Below, piece after piece: positions 1-7,267 of a stretch of DNA of 64,000 nucleotides. The stretch spans positions 7,902,001 through 7,966,000 of the forward strand of contig NZ_CP107899.1 in assembly GCF_036013915.1 (NCBI RefSeq), given 5' to 3'. Below the pieces are notes generated by a model. The model saw only the letters and a program-made list of their open reading frames with translations. It was not told where the DNA came from and ran no database searches. Both the position numbers and the translations under genes were made by a program. How positions within the stretch are numbered: the stretch's first letter is position 1; each line of letters starts with the position of its first letter. The stretch comes from Streptomyces sp. NBC_00464. GTDB lineage: Bacteria; Actinomycetota; Actinomycetes; Streptomycetales; Streptomycetaceae.

Positions 1-333
<333 letters not shown>

Positions 334-348
334 TCCGGCTCTGCCCGG

Positions 349-1353
349 TCAGCGGCTCTCGCGTTCGTCCTCCGGCCGGGACGGCCAGGCGGCCGCCGAC
401 CGGCCCGGGGCGAGCTGGTCCACCAGGTCGGCCAGTTCCTCGCAGGCCCGCTCGATCCGGCGGCGTACGTTGTGCTGCTCGGCGACGACCGCGGCCAGCA
501 GCAGCGCGGTGAGCGCGACGGCGCCGTTCAGGATCGTGAGGTTGACCATGACCTGGATGATGGTGTGGCCCTCGAACGGACCCACCCGGTCCGTTCCCGC
601 GATGATCGCCATGACGGACATCAGCAGGGCGCACGGCGCGCTGCCGGCGAGCTGGAAGCGCAGCGCCGCCCAGATGAGGATCGGGAACACCAGATAGATC
701 ATCGACAGGGGGCTGCGCATGGCCAGCAGCGATCCCGCCACTGAGACGATCAGCAGCGCCACGGCCTCCGCCCACCGGTCGGTGAGCCGCGGCATCCGCA
801 GCCGGCGCAGGACGAGCAGCAGCGGGGTGACCACGAGGACGCCCATGACGTCGCCGGCCCACCACGCGGCCCAGACCGACCAGAACCCGCTCGCGGGCAG
901 TTTGTCGTCGAGCAGCAGCACAGCGGTTCCCGTGGTCGCGCTGATGACCATCCCGGCCATCGCGCCCAGGAAGACCAGGACGACACCGTCGCGCAGCCGG
1001 TCCAGCTCCGTACGGAAGCCGACTCGGCGCAGCATCAGGAAGGCGCAGACGGGCGCGAGCGTGTTGCCCGCCACGACGAGGGCGGTGGACGGCGTCACCG
1101 ATCCGGTGAGCGTCGCGATCACGAGCAGGGAGCCGAGCGCGATCCCCGGCCATACGCGCAACCCCATGTACAGCAGGGCGCCCAGTGCGATTCCGGTCGG
1201 TGGCCACAGCGGAGTGATCACTGCCCCGTGGACGGTCACCTTCCGGAGCAGCCCCAGGTCCGCGGCCGCGTAGTAGGCGCCGGCGACAGCCAGGATGCGC
1301 AGTGCAGCCACGGCCCTGCGTCGGTTCTTCTCGCTGCGGATCACGCTTCTCAT
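349..1353 (-). CDS. MASE1-type integral membrane sensor protein
   Basis: A 334-residue membrane protein with about eight hydrophobic segments between residues 12 and 285. The motif PLWPPTGIALGAL near residue 50 and the later WWAGDVMGVLVVTPL segment are characteristic of MASE1 sensory membrane domains. No kinase, GGDEF or phosphatase output domain follows; the short C-terminal tail (about 40 residues, charged) is probably cytoplasmic. The start is the ATG at 1353, because the frame upstream only shadows the phosphatase gene. The phosphatase gene ends 55 bp upstream on the same strand, so the two are likely co-transcribed, and the sensor could feed the separate phosphatase. That pairing is an inference. 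Confidence 0.8.
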   Translation of the reverse strand: MRSVIRSEKNRRRAVAALRILAVAGAYYAAADLGLLRKVTVHGAVITPLWPPTGIALGALLYMGLRVWPGIALGSLLVIATLTGSVTPSTALVVAGNTLAPVCAFLMLRRVGFRTELDRLRDGVVLVFLGAMAGMVISATTGTAVLLLDDKLPASGFWSVWAAWWAGDVMGVLVVTPLLLVLRRLRMPRLTDRWAEAVALLIVSVAGSLLAMRSPLSMIYLVFPILIWAALRFQLAGSAPCALLMSVMAIIAGTDRVGPFEGHTIIQVMVNLTILNGAVALTALLLAAVVAEQHNVRRRIERACEELADLVDQLAPGRSAAAWPSRPEDERESR

Positions 1354-1408
1354 CAGACACCGGCCGTGACAGGCGGCGGCCTTGTGACACGCGCCGGTCC
1401 CTCCGGCC

Positions 1409-2242
1409 TCATCCGGGGGCGGCGGGAAACGTCTCGTGGCGCAGGACGAGCACGGCGGCGTCGTCCTCGTGCCCGGTGCGCTCCGCCGTCTCCAGGATCG
1501 CGTCGGCCAGCTCGTCCGCGCTGTCGCCCGCGCGTGAGCGCACCAGTCGCACGACGGCGTCCAGTCCCTCGTCGATGGGGTACGACGGTCCTTCGACCAC
1601 GCCGTCGGTGAGCAGGACGAAGGCCCCACCGGTCGTGAGCAGCCGGGTGGTGACCGGGTACTCCTCACCGCTCTGGATCCCGAGCGGCAGACCGCCCTCG
1701 TCCTCGGTGACGCCCGACTTGCCGTCGGCGGTGGCCCAGACCGCGCCCACATGACCGGCGCGGGCACTCTGGAGCTCCCGGGTCCGCGGATCGAGCCTGA
1801 CGAACGTGCAGGTGGCCAGGAGCCCGGAGTCCACGGCCAGCAGCAGGTCATTCGTCCGGCGTACCACTTCGCCCGGATCGGCTGCCGTGACCGCGAGGGC
1901 GCGCATCGCGATCCGGACCTGGCCCATGAAGGCCGCCGCCTCGACGTCGTGTCCCTGTACGTCCCCGATGGCGAAGGCCAGCGACCCGTCCGGCAGCAGG
2001 AATCCGTCGTACCAGTCACCGCCGATGTCCAGACCGCTCCGCGCGGGGGTGTAGCGGGCGGCGGTCTGCAGACCGGGCAGGTCGGGCAGGACGGAGGGGA
2101 GCATTTCGCGCTGCAGTGCCACGGCCAGCTCCACCCGCGCCTGATGCAGCTCCACCTCCCGGCGTGCCCGCGAGGTGAGGCGGTGGAGGGTGGTGAGCAG
2201 CTCCTCGGCGCTGGCCGGGCGGGGAGGACGACGCCGGTTCAT
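1409..2242 (-). CDS. SpoIIE/RsbU-type PP2C serine phosphatase
   Basis: A 277-residue protein with a short N-terminal helical region (residues 10-50) followed by a complete SpoIIE-type PP2C domain. The metal-binding motifs are intact: GGDWYD near residue 76, IGDVQGHD near 95, LLTDGVVEG near 215 and GHEDDAAVLV at the end. Such enzymes dephosphorylate anti-anti-sigma factors in partner-switch cascades; here the target is unknown. The ATG at 2242 is preceded by GGAG at 6 nt spacing, which fixes the start against a longer open frame upstream. It is first in an operon with the MASE1 membrane protein. Confidence 0.88.
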   Translation of the reverse strand: MNRRRPPRPASAEELLTTLHRLTSRARREVELHQARVELAVALQREMLPSVLPDLPGLQTAARYTPARSGLDIGGDWYDGFLLPDGSLAFAIGDVQGHDVEAAAFMGQVRIAMRALAVTAADPGEVVRRTNDLLLAVDSGLLATCTFVRLDPRTRELQSARAGHVGAVWATADGKSGVTEDEGGLPLGIQSGEEYPVTTRLLTTGGAFVLLTDGVVEGPSYPIDEGLDAVVRLVRSRAGDSADELADAILETAERTGHEDDAAVLVLRHETFPAAPG

Positions 2243-2502
2243 GGGCCGCTCCGCAGGGCAGGTGGTGGCCACCCGCACCACAGGATCCGTCGTGGCGGGT
2301 CGGTCCGGGAGGCCGACGCCGGTGAACCGGAAGGGATGGCCCGGCCCGGCCGCTGCGGGCGTGGTCCTCTGCATCGTATTTCGGTCCGGGGATCCGCGCA
2401 GGCCGAGCCGGAACGGGCGTGCGGGGCCGGTTGGGTGGATGCTGGAAACGGACCCGTACGGCGGCGGGCGCCCGCCTGCCGGTGCGGGCCGGGAGGTGCG
2501 CG

Positions 2503-2802
2503 ATGAACCGATCGATGGAGTGGACGGTCCGTGTCGATCTGTCGGAGGACGACGGGACGACGAAGGCGGAAGCGGTGCTGGACACCGGTACCGCGAAACT
2601 CACCGGCCACGGGGTCGCCCGGTGCAGTCCGCAGGACCCGGACGTGCCCACCATCGGTGACGAGCTGGCGGCGAGCCGCGCGATGCGCGATGTCGCGGGT
2701 CAGCTGATGAGTGTGGCCGACCGCGAACTGGGCCGGGCAGGTGCGGGCCCCGGGGACGGGCCCGTACCACCGCCGTACGCCTGGTCGGACGCGACGGCCT
2801 GA
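2503..2802 (+). CDS. DUF1876 family small protein
   Basis: A 99-residue soluble protein. The sequence MEWTVRVDLSEDDGTTKAEA, the phrase LTGHGVARCSPQDPDVP and the helix IGDELAASRAMRDVAGQL match the DUF1876 family of actinobacterial small proteins, whose fold resembles double-stranded-RNA-binding domains but whose role is unknown. The start at 2503 follows GGGAGG with 6-7 nt spacing; an upstream in-frame start at 2419 has no such site. The gene is divergent from the phosphatase at 2242, sharing a 260-bp promoter region, and ends at a bidirectional terminator. Confidence 0.8.
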   Translation: MNRSMEWTVRVDLSEDDGTTKAEAVLDTGTAKLTGHGVARCSPQDPDVPTIGDELAASRAMRDVAGQLMSVADRELGRAGAGPGDGPVPPPYAWSDATA

Positions 2803-2841
2803 GGCCGGCCCGGCTCCCACCGGTGACATGGCCGCGGTCAT

Positions 2842-2880
2842 GGGCCCGCCCCGCCCCACTGTCCGGGACGGGGCGGGCCC
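2842..2880. terminator. Bidirectional terminator hairpin
   Basis: A 12-bp perfect inverted repeat (GGGCCCGCCCCG / CGGGGCGGGCCC) with a 15-nt loop lies between the ends of the converging DUF1876 and pectate lyase genes, 40 bp after one and 17 bp after the other. Confidence 0.7.
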
Positions 2881-2896
2881 GGCACGTCACCGGTGA

Positions 2897-4201
2897 TCAG
2901 TCGACATAGGTGATGTCGGAGGTGGCGTACAGACAGTTCGTGCTGTCCGGGCCGGTGCCCGTCTGGCTGGGCTCGCCGCTCGTCACACCCTTGTACTTGG
3001 TGCAGATGTCGATGTCACGGTCGCCGTCGTCGTAGATCGTCACGCCGGACAGACGGGCCGTGTCACCGTAGTTGGGGTTGATCCCCACGAGGCCGTCGCC
3101 CGGTGCGGTGACCCATACGTTCTGTACCTGGACGTGCCGGCCGTACTGGGTGGAGCAGTTGCCGCACGAACGGTAGAGCTTGCCGAAGTCCTTGACCTGG
3201 AAGTTCTTGATGATCAGGGTGCCTCCGCCGTTGTGCTGGAAGACCTTGTCGTCCGCCTGCTTCGCGCCACCGCCGTCGATCGTGCGTACCAGCGAGGAGG
3301 AGCCGCCGAGGAAGGTGGCGGCATCCTCGCCCACGTCCTCCCACCACACGTTCTTCAGGGTGCAGGCGCCCAGGCAGTGCACGCCGTCCGCGGCGGGGGA
3401 GCCGAGGATGACGTTTTGCAGCGTGGCGCCGTCCGCCAGCTCGATCAGGGCGGGCTGGTCCTCGTCCTGGCCGTCGCTGCCCAGGTCGCCACTTCCGTAG
3501 AAGCGCTTCAGGCCGCCGTCGTAGGTGCCGGAGACCTTCATGGTCGAGGTCACGGCCTGGCTGCTGGTGGCCGTCGGCCAGGAGGGCGGGGAGCCGGGGT
3601 CGGTCGGAGGGTCGGTCGGCGGATCCGTGGGCGGGTCGGTCGGGGTCGACCCGGCGGCGGTGAACGTCCAGCGCTTGCTGGTCACCGAGTCGCAGGAGTT
3701 CTGCTGGACCAGGGCGCCGGCCGCGGTCGAACTGTCCTTGACGTTCAGGCACTTGCCGCCATTGGCGTTGACGACCTGGTACGTGTCGCCGCTGACCTGG
3801 GCGAGCGTCCACACCTGGCCGGCCCCGCCGGTGCAGCTCTGCTGCTCCACGGCCTTGCCCGCGCTCGTCGAGGCGTCACGGACCCCGGCGCACTTGGCGC
3901 TGTGCCCGGCGGCCAGGGTGTATCCGCTGCCGGAGGCCTTGAGCTGCCAGGTCTGGTTCGAGGCGCCGCTGCAGGACCGCTGGCCGAGCTGGACGCCGTC
4001 GGAGGTTCCCGCGCCGGGAACCTCCAGACACAGTCCGCTCGCGGCGTTCGACAGGCTGTACGAGCCCGCTGCGGGGGCCGCCGTGGCGGAACCGGTGGCG
4101 AAGAGTGCCGTGAGCCCCGCGAGAGCGAGCGAGGCTATCGCGACGAACGAGGCGGCTGCCCGGCCGCCTCTGCGTCTGGCATGCTGATTTCTGGTACGCA
4201 C
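2897..4201 (-). CDS. Secreted PL3 pectate lyase with N-terminal ricin-type (CBM13) domain
   Basis: A 434-residue secreted enzyme. An N-terminal signal peptide (about residues 1-42, ending in ATAAPA) precedes a beta-trefoil ricin-type carbohydrate-binding domain (about 46-182, with repeated CLxV and QxW elements). A Thr-Pro linker of TDPP repeats (184-203) leads to a family-3 pectate lyase catalytic domain (206-434). The PL3 domain shows many cysteines (CLGAC, SCGNCST), the KVFQHN motif and the VWWEDVGEDAAT stretch typical of PF03211, which cleaves de-esterified pectin by calcium-dependent beta-elimination. The start is GTG 4201, with AAGGA at 7 nt. A hairpin and two 16-bp inverted repeats lie upstream and probably regulate it. 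Confidence 0.9.
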   Translation of the reverse strand: MRTRNQHARRRGGRAAASFVAIASLALAGLTALFATGSATAAPAAGSYSLSNAASGLCLEVPGAGTSDGVQLGQRSCSGASNQTWQLKASGSGYTLAAGHSAKCAGVRDASTSAGKAVEQQSCTGGAGQVWTLAQVSGDTYQVVNANGGKCLNVKDSSTAAGALVQQNSCDSVTSKRWTFTAAGSTPTDPPTDPPTDPPTDPGSPPSWPTATSSQAVTSTMKVSGTYDGGLKRFYGSGDLGSDGQDEDQPALIELADGATLQNVILGSPAADGVHCLGACTLKNVWWEDVGEDAATFLGGSSSLVRTIDGGGAKQADDKVFQHNGGGTLIIKNFQVKDFGKLYRSCGNCSTQYGRHVQVQNVWVTAPGDGLVGINPNYGDTARLSGVTIYDDGDRDIDICTKYKGVTSGEPSQTGTGPDSTNCLYATSDITYVD

Positions 4202-4218
4202 TGGGTATTCCTTTCACC

Positions 4219-4240
4219 GCCTGCGGTGTCCTCCGCAGGC
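4219..4240 (-). promoter_or_regulatory. 5'-leader hairpin of the pectate lyase gene
   Basis: An 8-bp perfect inverted repeat (GCCTGCGG / CCGCAGGC) with a 6-nt loop sits 18 bp upstream of the GTG start, just before the ribosome binding site. It may affect translation or mRNA stability, or be part of an operator. Confidence 0.4.
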
Positions 4241-4303
4241 ACCAATGAGTGGTTTGGTGCGGTGGTAGGCAATCCCTCGACCATCGGAACGACGTACCGT
4301 GAT

Positions 4304-4338
4304 GTTCCGTATGGTGAACCGAGTTCTTGTATGAGAAC
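4304..4338 (-). promoter_or_regulatory. Two adjacent 16-bp GTTC-N8-GAAC sites, IclR-like operators
   Basis: Two dyads of identical plan, GTTCCGTATGGTGAAC at 4304-4319 and GTTCTTGTATGAGAAC at 4323-4338, lie with centres 19 bp apart and about 100-137 bp upstream of the pectate lyase start. Both have GTTC/GAAC arms around a TAT-containing centre. This plan resembles operators of IclR-family regulators of sugar-acid and aromatic catabolism; that identification is inference. They could also act on the divergent DUF6629 gene at 4484. Confidence 0.5.
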
Positions 4339-4483
4339 AGCGGTGACGGTACGTCAACGGCATGGACCGGTCAAGAAGTGGGAGTGTCATGGTTCGGCGG
4401 CCGCCGGACCGGGCCGTAGCGTGGCCGGGGAGCGGCTGCGGCGGAGACCGGCCGGCGGACACGAGAAACCCCTGGGTGGCGCC

Positions 4484-5110
4484 ATGTGCTGGAGTGCGAC
4501 CGCCGATCTCGTCGCGGGTACGGCGATTGCGGCGATCGGCGCGGCCTGCGTGGTCCGCACCCGGCGGGCCAGGGACCTTCCGCTCGCCGCGCTGCCGCTG
4601 CTCCTGGGGGCGCATCAGATCATCGAGTCCGTGGTCTGGCGGGCCGACGGCGGAACCGGACCGGCGACCGTGGCCTGGGCGGTCATCGCTCTGCCGATCC
4701 TCGCGCTGTGGGTGCCGCTGGGTGTGCTGTGCGCTGCCCCGCGGCAGGCCCGGCGCCGGCTCGCGGTGCCACTGGCGGCGGGGGCGGCGACCTCCGCCGC
4801 TCTTGCTTACAGCCTGGCGACCCGGCCCGTGACGGCGCAGATCCGCGGGCACACCCTCGGGTACGTCCTCGACCTGCCGTGGCCGGAACTGCTCGTGGCG
4901 GGCTACCTCCTGGCCACCGTCGGATCGCTGCTCCTGTCCGGCGACCGGGTGCTGGCCCGGCTCGGCCTGCTGGTCGCGGGCGGGGCTGCGGTCTGTGCCG
5001 TGCTGTGGCGCCTGGAGTTCATCTCCACCTGGTGTGCGTTCGCCGCGGTCTGCTCGGTGGTCCTGCTCGGCTGGTCCGGGAGGCGCCCGGCCGCCGGCGC
5101 CGGGGTGTGA
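4484..5110 (+). CDS. DUF6629 family integral membrane protein
   Basis: A 208-residue membrane protein starting MCWSATADLVAG, the diagnostic N-terminus of the DUF6629 family found in streptomycetes. About seven hydrophobic segments span residues 5-195, with the conserved HQIIESVVW block near residue 46. No enzymatic motif is visible and the function is unknown. The start is ATG 4484; the open frame extends much further upstream but that part is a shadow of the pectate lyase gene. It is transcribed divergently from the pectate lyase. Confidence 0.78.
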   Translation: MCWSATADLVAGTAIAAIGAACVVRTRRARDLPLAALPLLLGAHQIIESVVWRADGGTGPATVAWAVIALPILALWVPLGVLCAAPRQARRRLAVPLAAGAATSAALAYSLATRPVTAQIRGHTLGYVLDLPWPELLVAGYLLATVGSLLLSGDRVLARLGLLVAGGAAVCAVLWRLEFISTWCAFAAVCSVVLLGWSGRRPAAGAGV

Positions 5111-5559
5111 CGCGGCATCAGCGGTCAGCCGCACCCGCTCGGCCACGCCCGTGGTTCCGTGCAACCAACGCCTTCGGCCGGTGTTCGAGGGAACCTCTGT
5201 GCTGCTTTCCGGGGGTAACGGAACGGGCGTTCAGATCCGGCTGGGCCGCCGTTGTTACGGGTTCCGGGGGCCGGGCGGCCGGGCCCGGGCGGACGTGGGG
5301 CGGGGGCGGGGTGGTGCGCCGGCTTCCGTCAACCCGATGCCGTGCGGGTGGGTGCAGCGGGCAGCGATTGACAGGTACCCGGAGGTTTCGGTGGATGTCG
5401 CGTACAACCGCGTGTGACGGAAATGTCTGCATCCTGTAACACGTACTGGGGCGGTATCCGGACACCGGGCAACCGGGTCAAAGTATGCCTTCCCGGCACT
5501 ACGCCGGGACCGAACAACGCCCGGACCGCAGGGTCCGGGCCTGCACTTGAGGGGTCTTC
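5111..5559 (+). promoter_or_regulatory. 449-bp intergenic leader with two hairpins before the lamin-tail gene
   Basis: No gene is visible here. A TTGACA hexamer lies at 5368-5373, with no convincing -10 element behind it. Two perfect hairpins then stand close together in the presumed leader: TCCCGGC/GCCGGGA at 5491-5509 (7-bp stem, 5-nt loop) and GCCCGGACC/GGTCCGGGC at 5519-5540 (9-bp stem, 4-nt loop). The second ends 19 bp before the ATG at 5560, directly ahead of the GAGGGG ribosome binding site. Confidence 0.45.
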
Positions 5560-6045
5560 ATGTCCCGTTCCGCACGACGGATCACCGCTGCTGTACTCGC
5601 TTCCGGCGCGCTGGTCGCCGCCGCCGCCCTCCCGGCGGTCGCAGACGACCACGACCACGACCACGGCCACGGCCGCGGTCACGCCCCTCGCCAGGCCGTC
5701 GTTCTCGGCAAGATCCAGTACAACAGCCCCGGCCGCGACAACGGCTCGAACCGGAGCCTGAACGGCGAGTGGGTCACCGTTACCAACACGAGCCGCCACT
5801 CGGTCAACCTGCGCGGCTGGACCCTGCGTGACGAGAGCCACCGCACCTACCGGTTCGACCTGCGTCTGCCCGGCCGCTCCTCGGTGCGTGTGCACACCGG
5901 CGTCGGCCGCGACTCCCGCACCGACGTCTACCAGGACCTCCGCCGCTACGTCTGGGACAACAGCGACACCGCGACCCTGCGGGACTCGCACGGCCACAAG
6001 GTCGACTCCAAGTCCTGGGGTCACCGCTACGGCGGCCACCGCTGA
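5560..6045 (+). CDS. Secreted lamin-tail-domain protein
   Basis: A 161-residue protein with a classical signal peptide (residues 1-28, cleavage after AVA) and a histidine/aspartate-rich segment (DDHDHDHGHGRGH) at residues 29-41 that could bind metal. A lamin-tail (LTD) beta-sandwich domain follows, about 45-150. LTD hallmarks seen are KIQYNSPGRDNGSNRSLNGEWVTVTN split over residues 51-77, NLRGWTLRDES and the YVWDNSDTATLRD block. LTD proteins of streptomycetes are small secreted proteins of unclear function, often near nucleases, but no nuclease is adjacent here. The leader carries two hairpins and a long terminator hairpin follows. Confidence 0.85.
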   Translation: MSRSARRITAAVLASGALVAAAALPAVADDHDHDHGHGRGHAPRQAVVLGKIQYNSPGRDNGSNRSLNGEWVTVTNTSRHSVNLRGWTLRDESHRTYRFDLRLPGRSSVRVHTGVGRDSRTDVYQDLRRYVWDNSDTATLRDSHGHKVDSKSWGHRYGGHR

Positions 6046-6096
6046 TCCGTCGGCGCTCCGCCCGCTGAACACGGGGCGGCTGCCGACGCCCTGACC

Positions 6097-6132
6097 GCGG
6101 CGCACCACGGCCCGACCGCCGTGGTGCGCCGC
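6097..6132. terminator. Bidirectional terminator hairpin
   Basis: A 15-bp perfect inverted repeat (GCGGCGCACCACGGC / GCCGTGGTGCGCCGC) with a 6-nt loop lies between the convergent lamin-tail gene and PI-PLC-like gene. Confidence 0.8.
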
Positions 6133-6151
6133 ACCCGTGTCCGCTTCCGCG

Positions 6152-7069
6152 TCAGGAGGCGTCGGCCTTCGCCGCCCGCTCGTCGTTGAGCGCCGCGACC
6201 GCCCCACGCACATCCCCGATCGTCGTGTAGTCGACGGCGACGAAGTTCACCGGACTGCCCCGTTCCCGCTCGCACCGATGGGCCCGGTCCAGCACCCAGT
6301 CACGGGCGTTGACCTTCCCCGCGTCCAGCCGGCTGCCGCCCGCGACCGTGATGAAGTGGTTCAGCAGGAACAGCCGCTTGCCGGTGCCCCCGCGGTGGGG
6401 GACGCAGCTCATCTCGGCGGGGGAGCGGAAGGCGAATGGCGTCTCCATTCCGTACCGGTAGAAGTTGCGGTACCAGGGTGCGGGCCCGTCGGCCTCCTCG
6501 GCGAAGACCACGAGCCGCCGGCCGCTGTCGACCATCTCGCCCAGCGTCGGCCACGCCTTGTCCGGGTCGGGGTCCGGTGTGTGGAGCAGGTCGTCGAGGC
6601 CCGCCTGCCGGAAGGCCTGTTCGGTCTCCTCGCCGCTGATCGCGTCCTGCACGATCAGCGTGACCACCTCACTCGGATGCTCCCGCATCCAGGTGCCCAG
6701 CGCGGTGAGGGCGGGCACCAGCTCGATCGCGCCCGCCCGGCACACGGCGTGACACAGCCACAGGCCCTCGCGCGGCGGGTTGAGCCGGTCGATCGCCGAG
6801 CCGATGAGCCGCCGCTGCTCCGGGGAGAATTCGGAAGTGTCCAGCCGCTGCGTGATCTCCTGCGACGTCTCCCAGTGGTACGTATCGATCTGCAGCGCCC
6901 GCGCACCCGCATTGAGCTGCGCAGTGATGTCGGGGTCCTGCAGCGGCCCGATGAAGCGGTCGTACGTCGTCGAGTCGGCGTTGTGCGAGGTCACGTAGGC
7001 CACCTCGTCGTACCGCATCCCGCACAGCCGGGCACTGCCCTGGCAGACGCGCGCAACCGACTGGTTCAC
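6152..7069 (-). CDS. PI-PLC-X-like phosphodiesterase domain protein
   Basis: From the GTG at 7069 this reads as a 305-residue protein with a phosphatidylinositol-specific phospholipase C X-like TIM-barrel. The motif YDEVAYVTSHNA places the presumed catalytic histidine at residue 29, and ALQIDTYHW (with the acid pair) and WLCHAVC (a second histidine) follow. Homologues often act on phosphoinositides or unknown phosphodiesters outside the membrane. As it stands the protein lacks a signal peptide. However, a 43-codon segment encoding a clear transmembrane or signal helix ends in a GTGA overlap with this GTG, in the -1 frame. The gene may therefore be a frameshifted or internally deleted version of a membrane-anchored enzyme, or the two may be translationally coupled. 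Confidence 0.75.
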   Translation of the reverse strand: MNQSVARVCQGSARLCGMRYDEVAYVTSHNADSTTYDRFIGPLQDPDITAQLNAGARALQIDTYHWETSQEITQRLDTSEFSPEQRRLIGSAIDRLNPPREGLWLCHAVCRAGAIELVPALTALGTWMREHPSEVVTLIVQDAISGEETEQAFRQAGLDDLLHTPDPDPDKAWPTLGEMVDSGRRLVVFAEEADGPAPWYRNFYRYGMETPFAFRSPAEMSCVPHRGGTGKRLFLLNHFITVAGGSRLDAGKVNARDWVLDRAHRCERERGSPVNFVAVDYTTIGDVRGAVAALNDERAAKADAS

Positions 7070-7197
7070 GGCGAGACCAGGGTGGAGCGCGCGGTCGCGG
7101 TCAGGGCCATCACCAGCGTGCACAGGGCGGCCAGCACGAATGCCAGGGCACGCAGGGGGTGCGGCTTCCCGCGGAAGGTCTCCATGCCCGTGCCCAT
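7066..7197 (-). other. 43-codon open frame encoding a membrane/signal helix, possible detached N-terminus of the PI-PLC gene
   Basis: Reading from ATG 7197 (or 7185) gives a short basic N-terminus (RGKPHPLR), then a hydrophobic helix (LAFVLAALCTLVMALTA), and then a TGA that overlaps the GTG of the PI-PLC-like gene by 4 bases. It looks like a signal anchor rather than an independent protein. The downstream frame continues in the -1 register. I read it as the original N-terminus of the PI-PLC gene, separated by a frameshift or a deletion; translational coupling as two peptides is the alternative. Confidence 0.5.
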
Positions 7198-7267
7198 GCC
7201 CTCATGCTCGGTCCCCCCGGGCGATGCTGCGAGCCCAGCCGCCTCGCCGGCAGCCCGTGCCGTCCCG

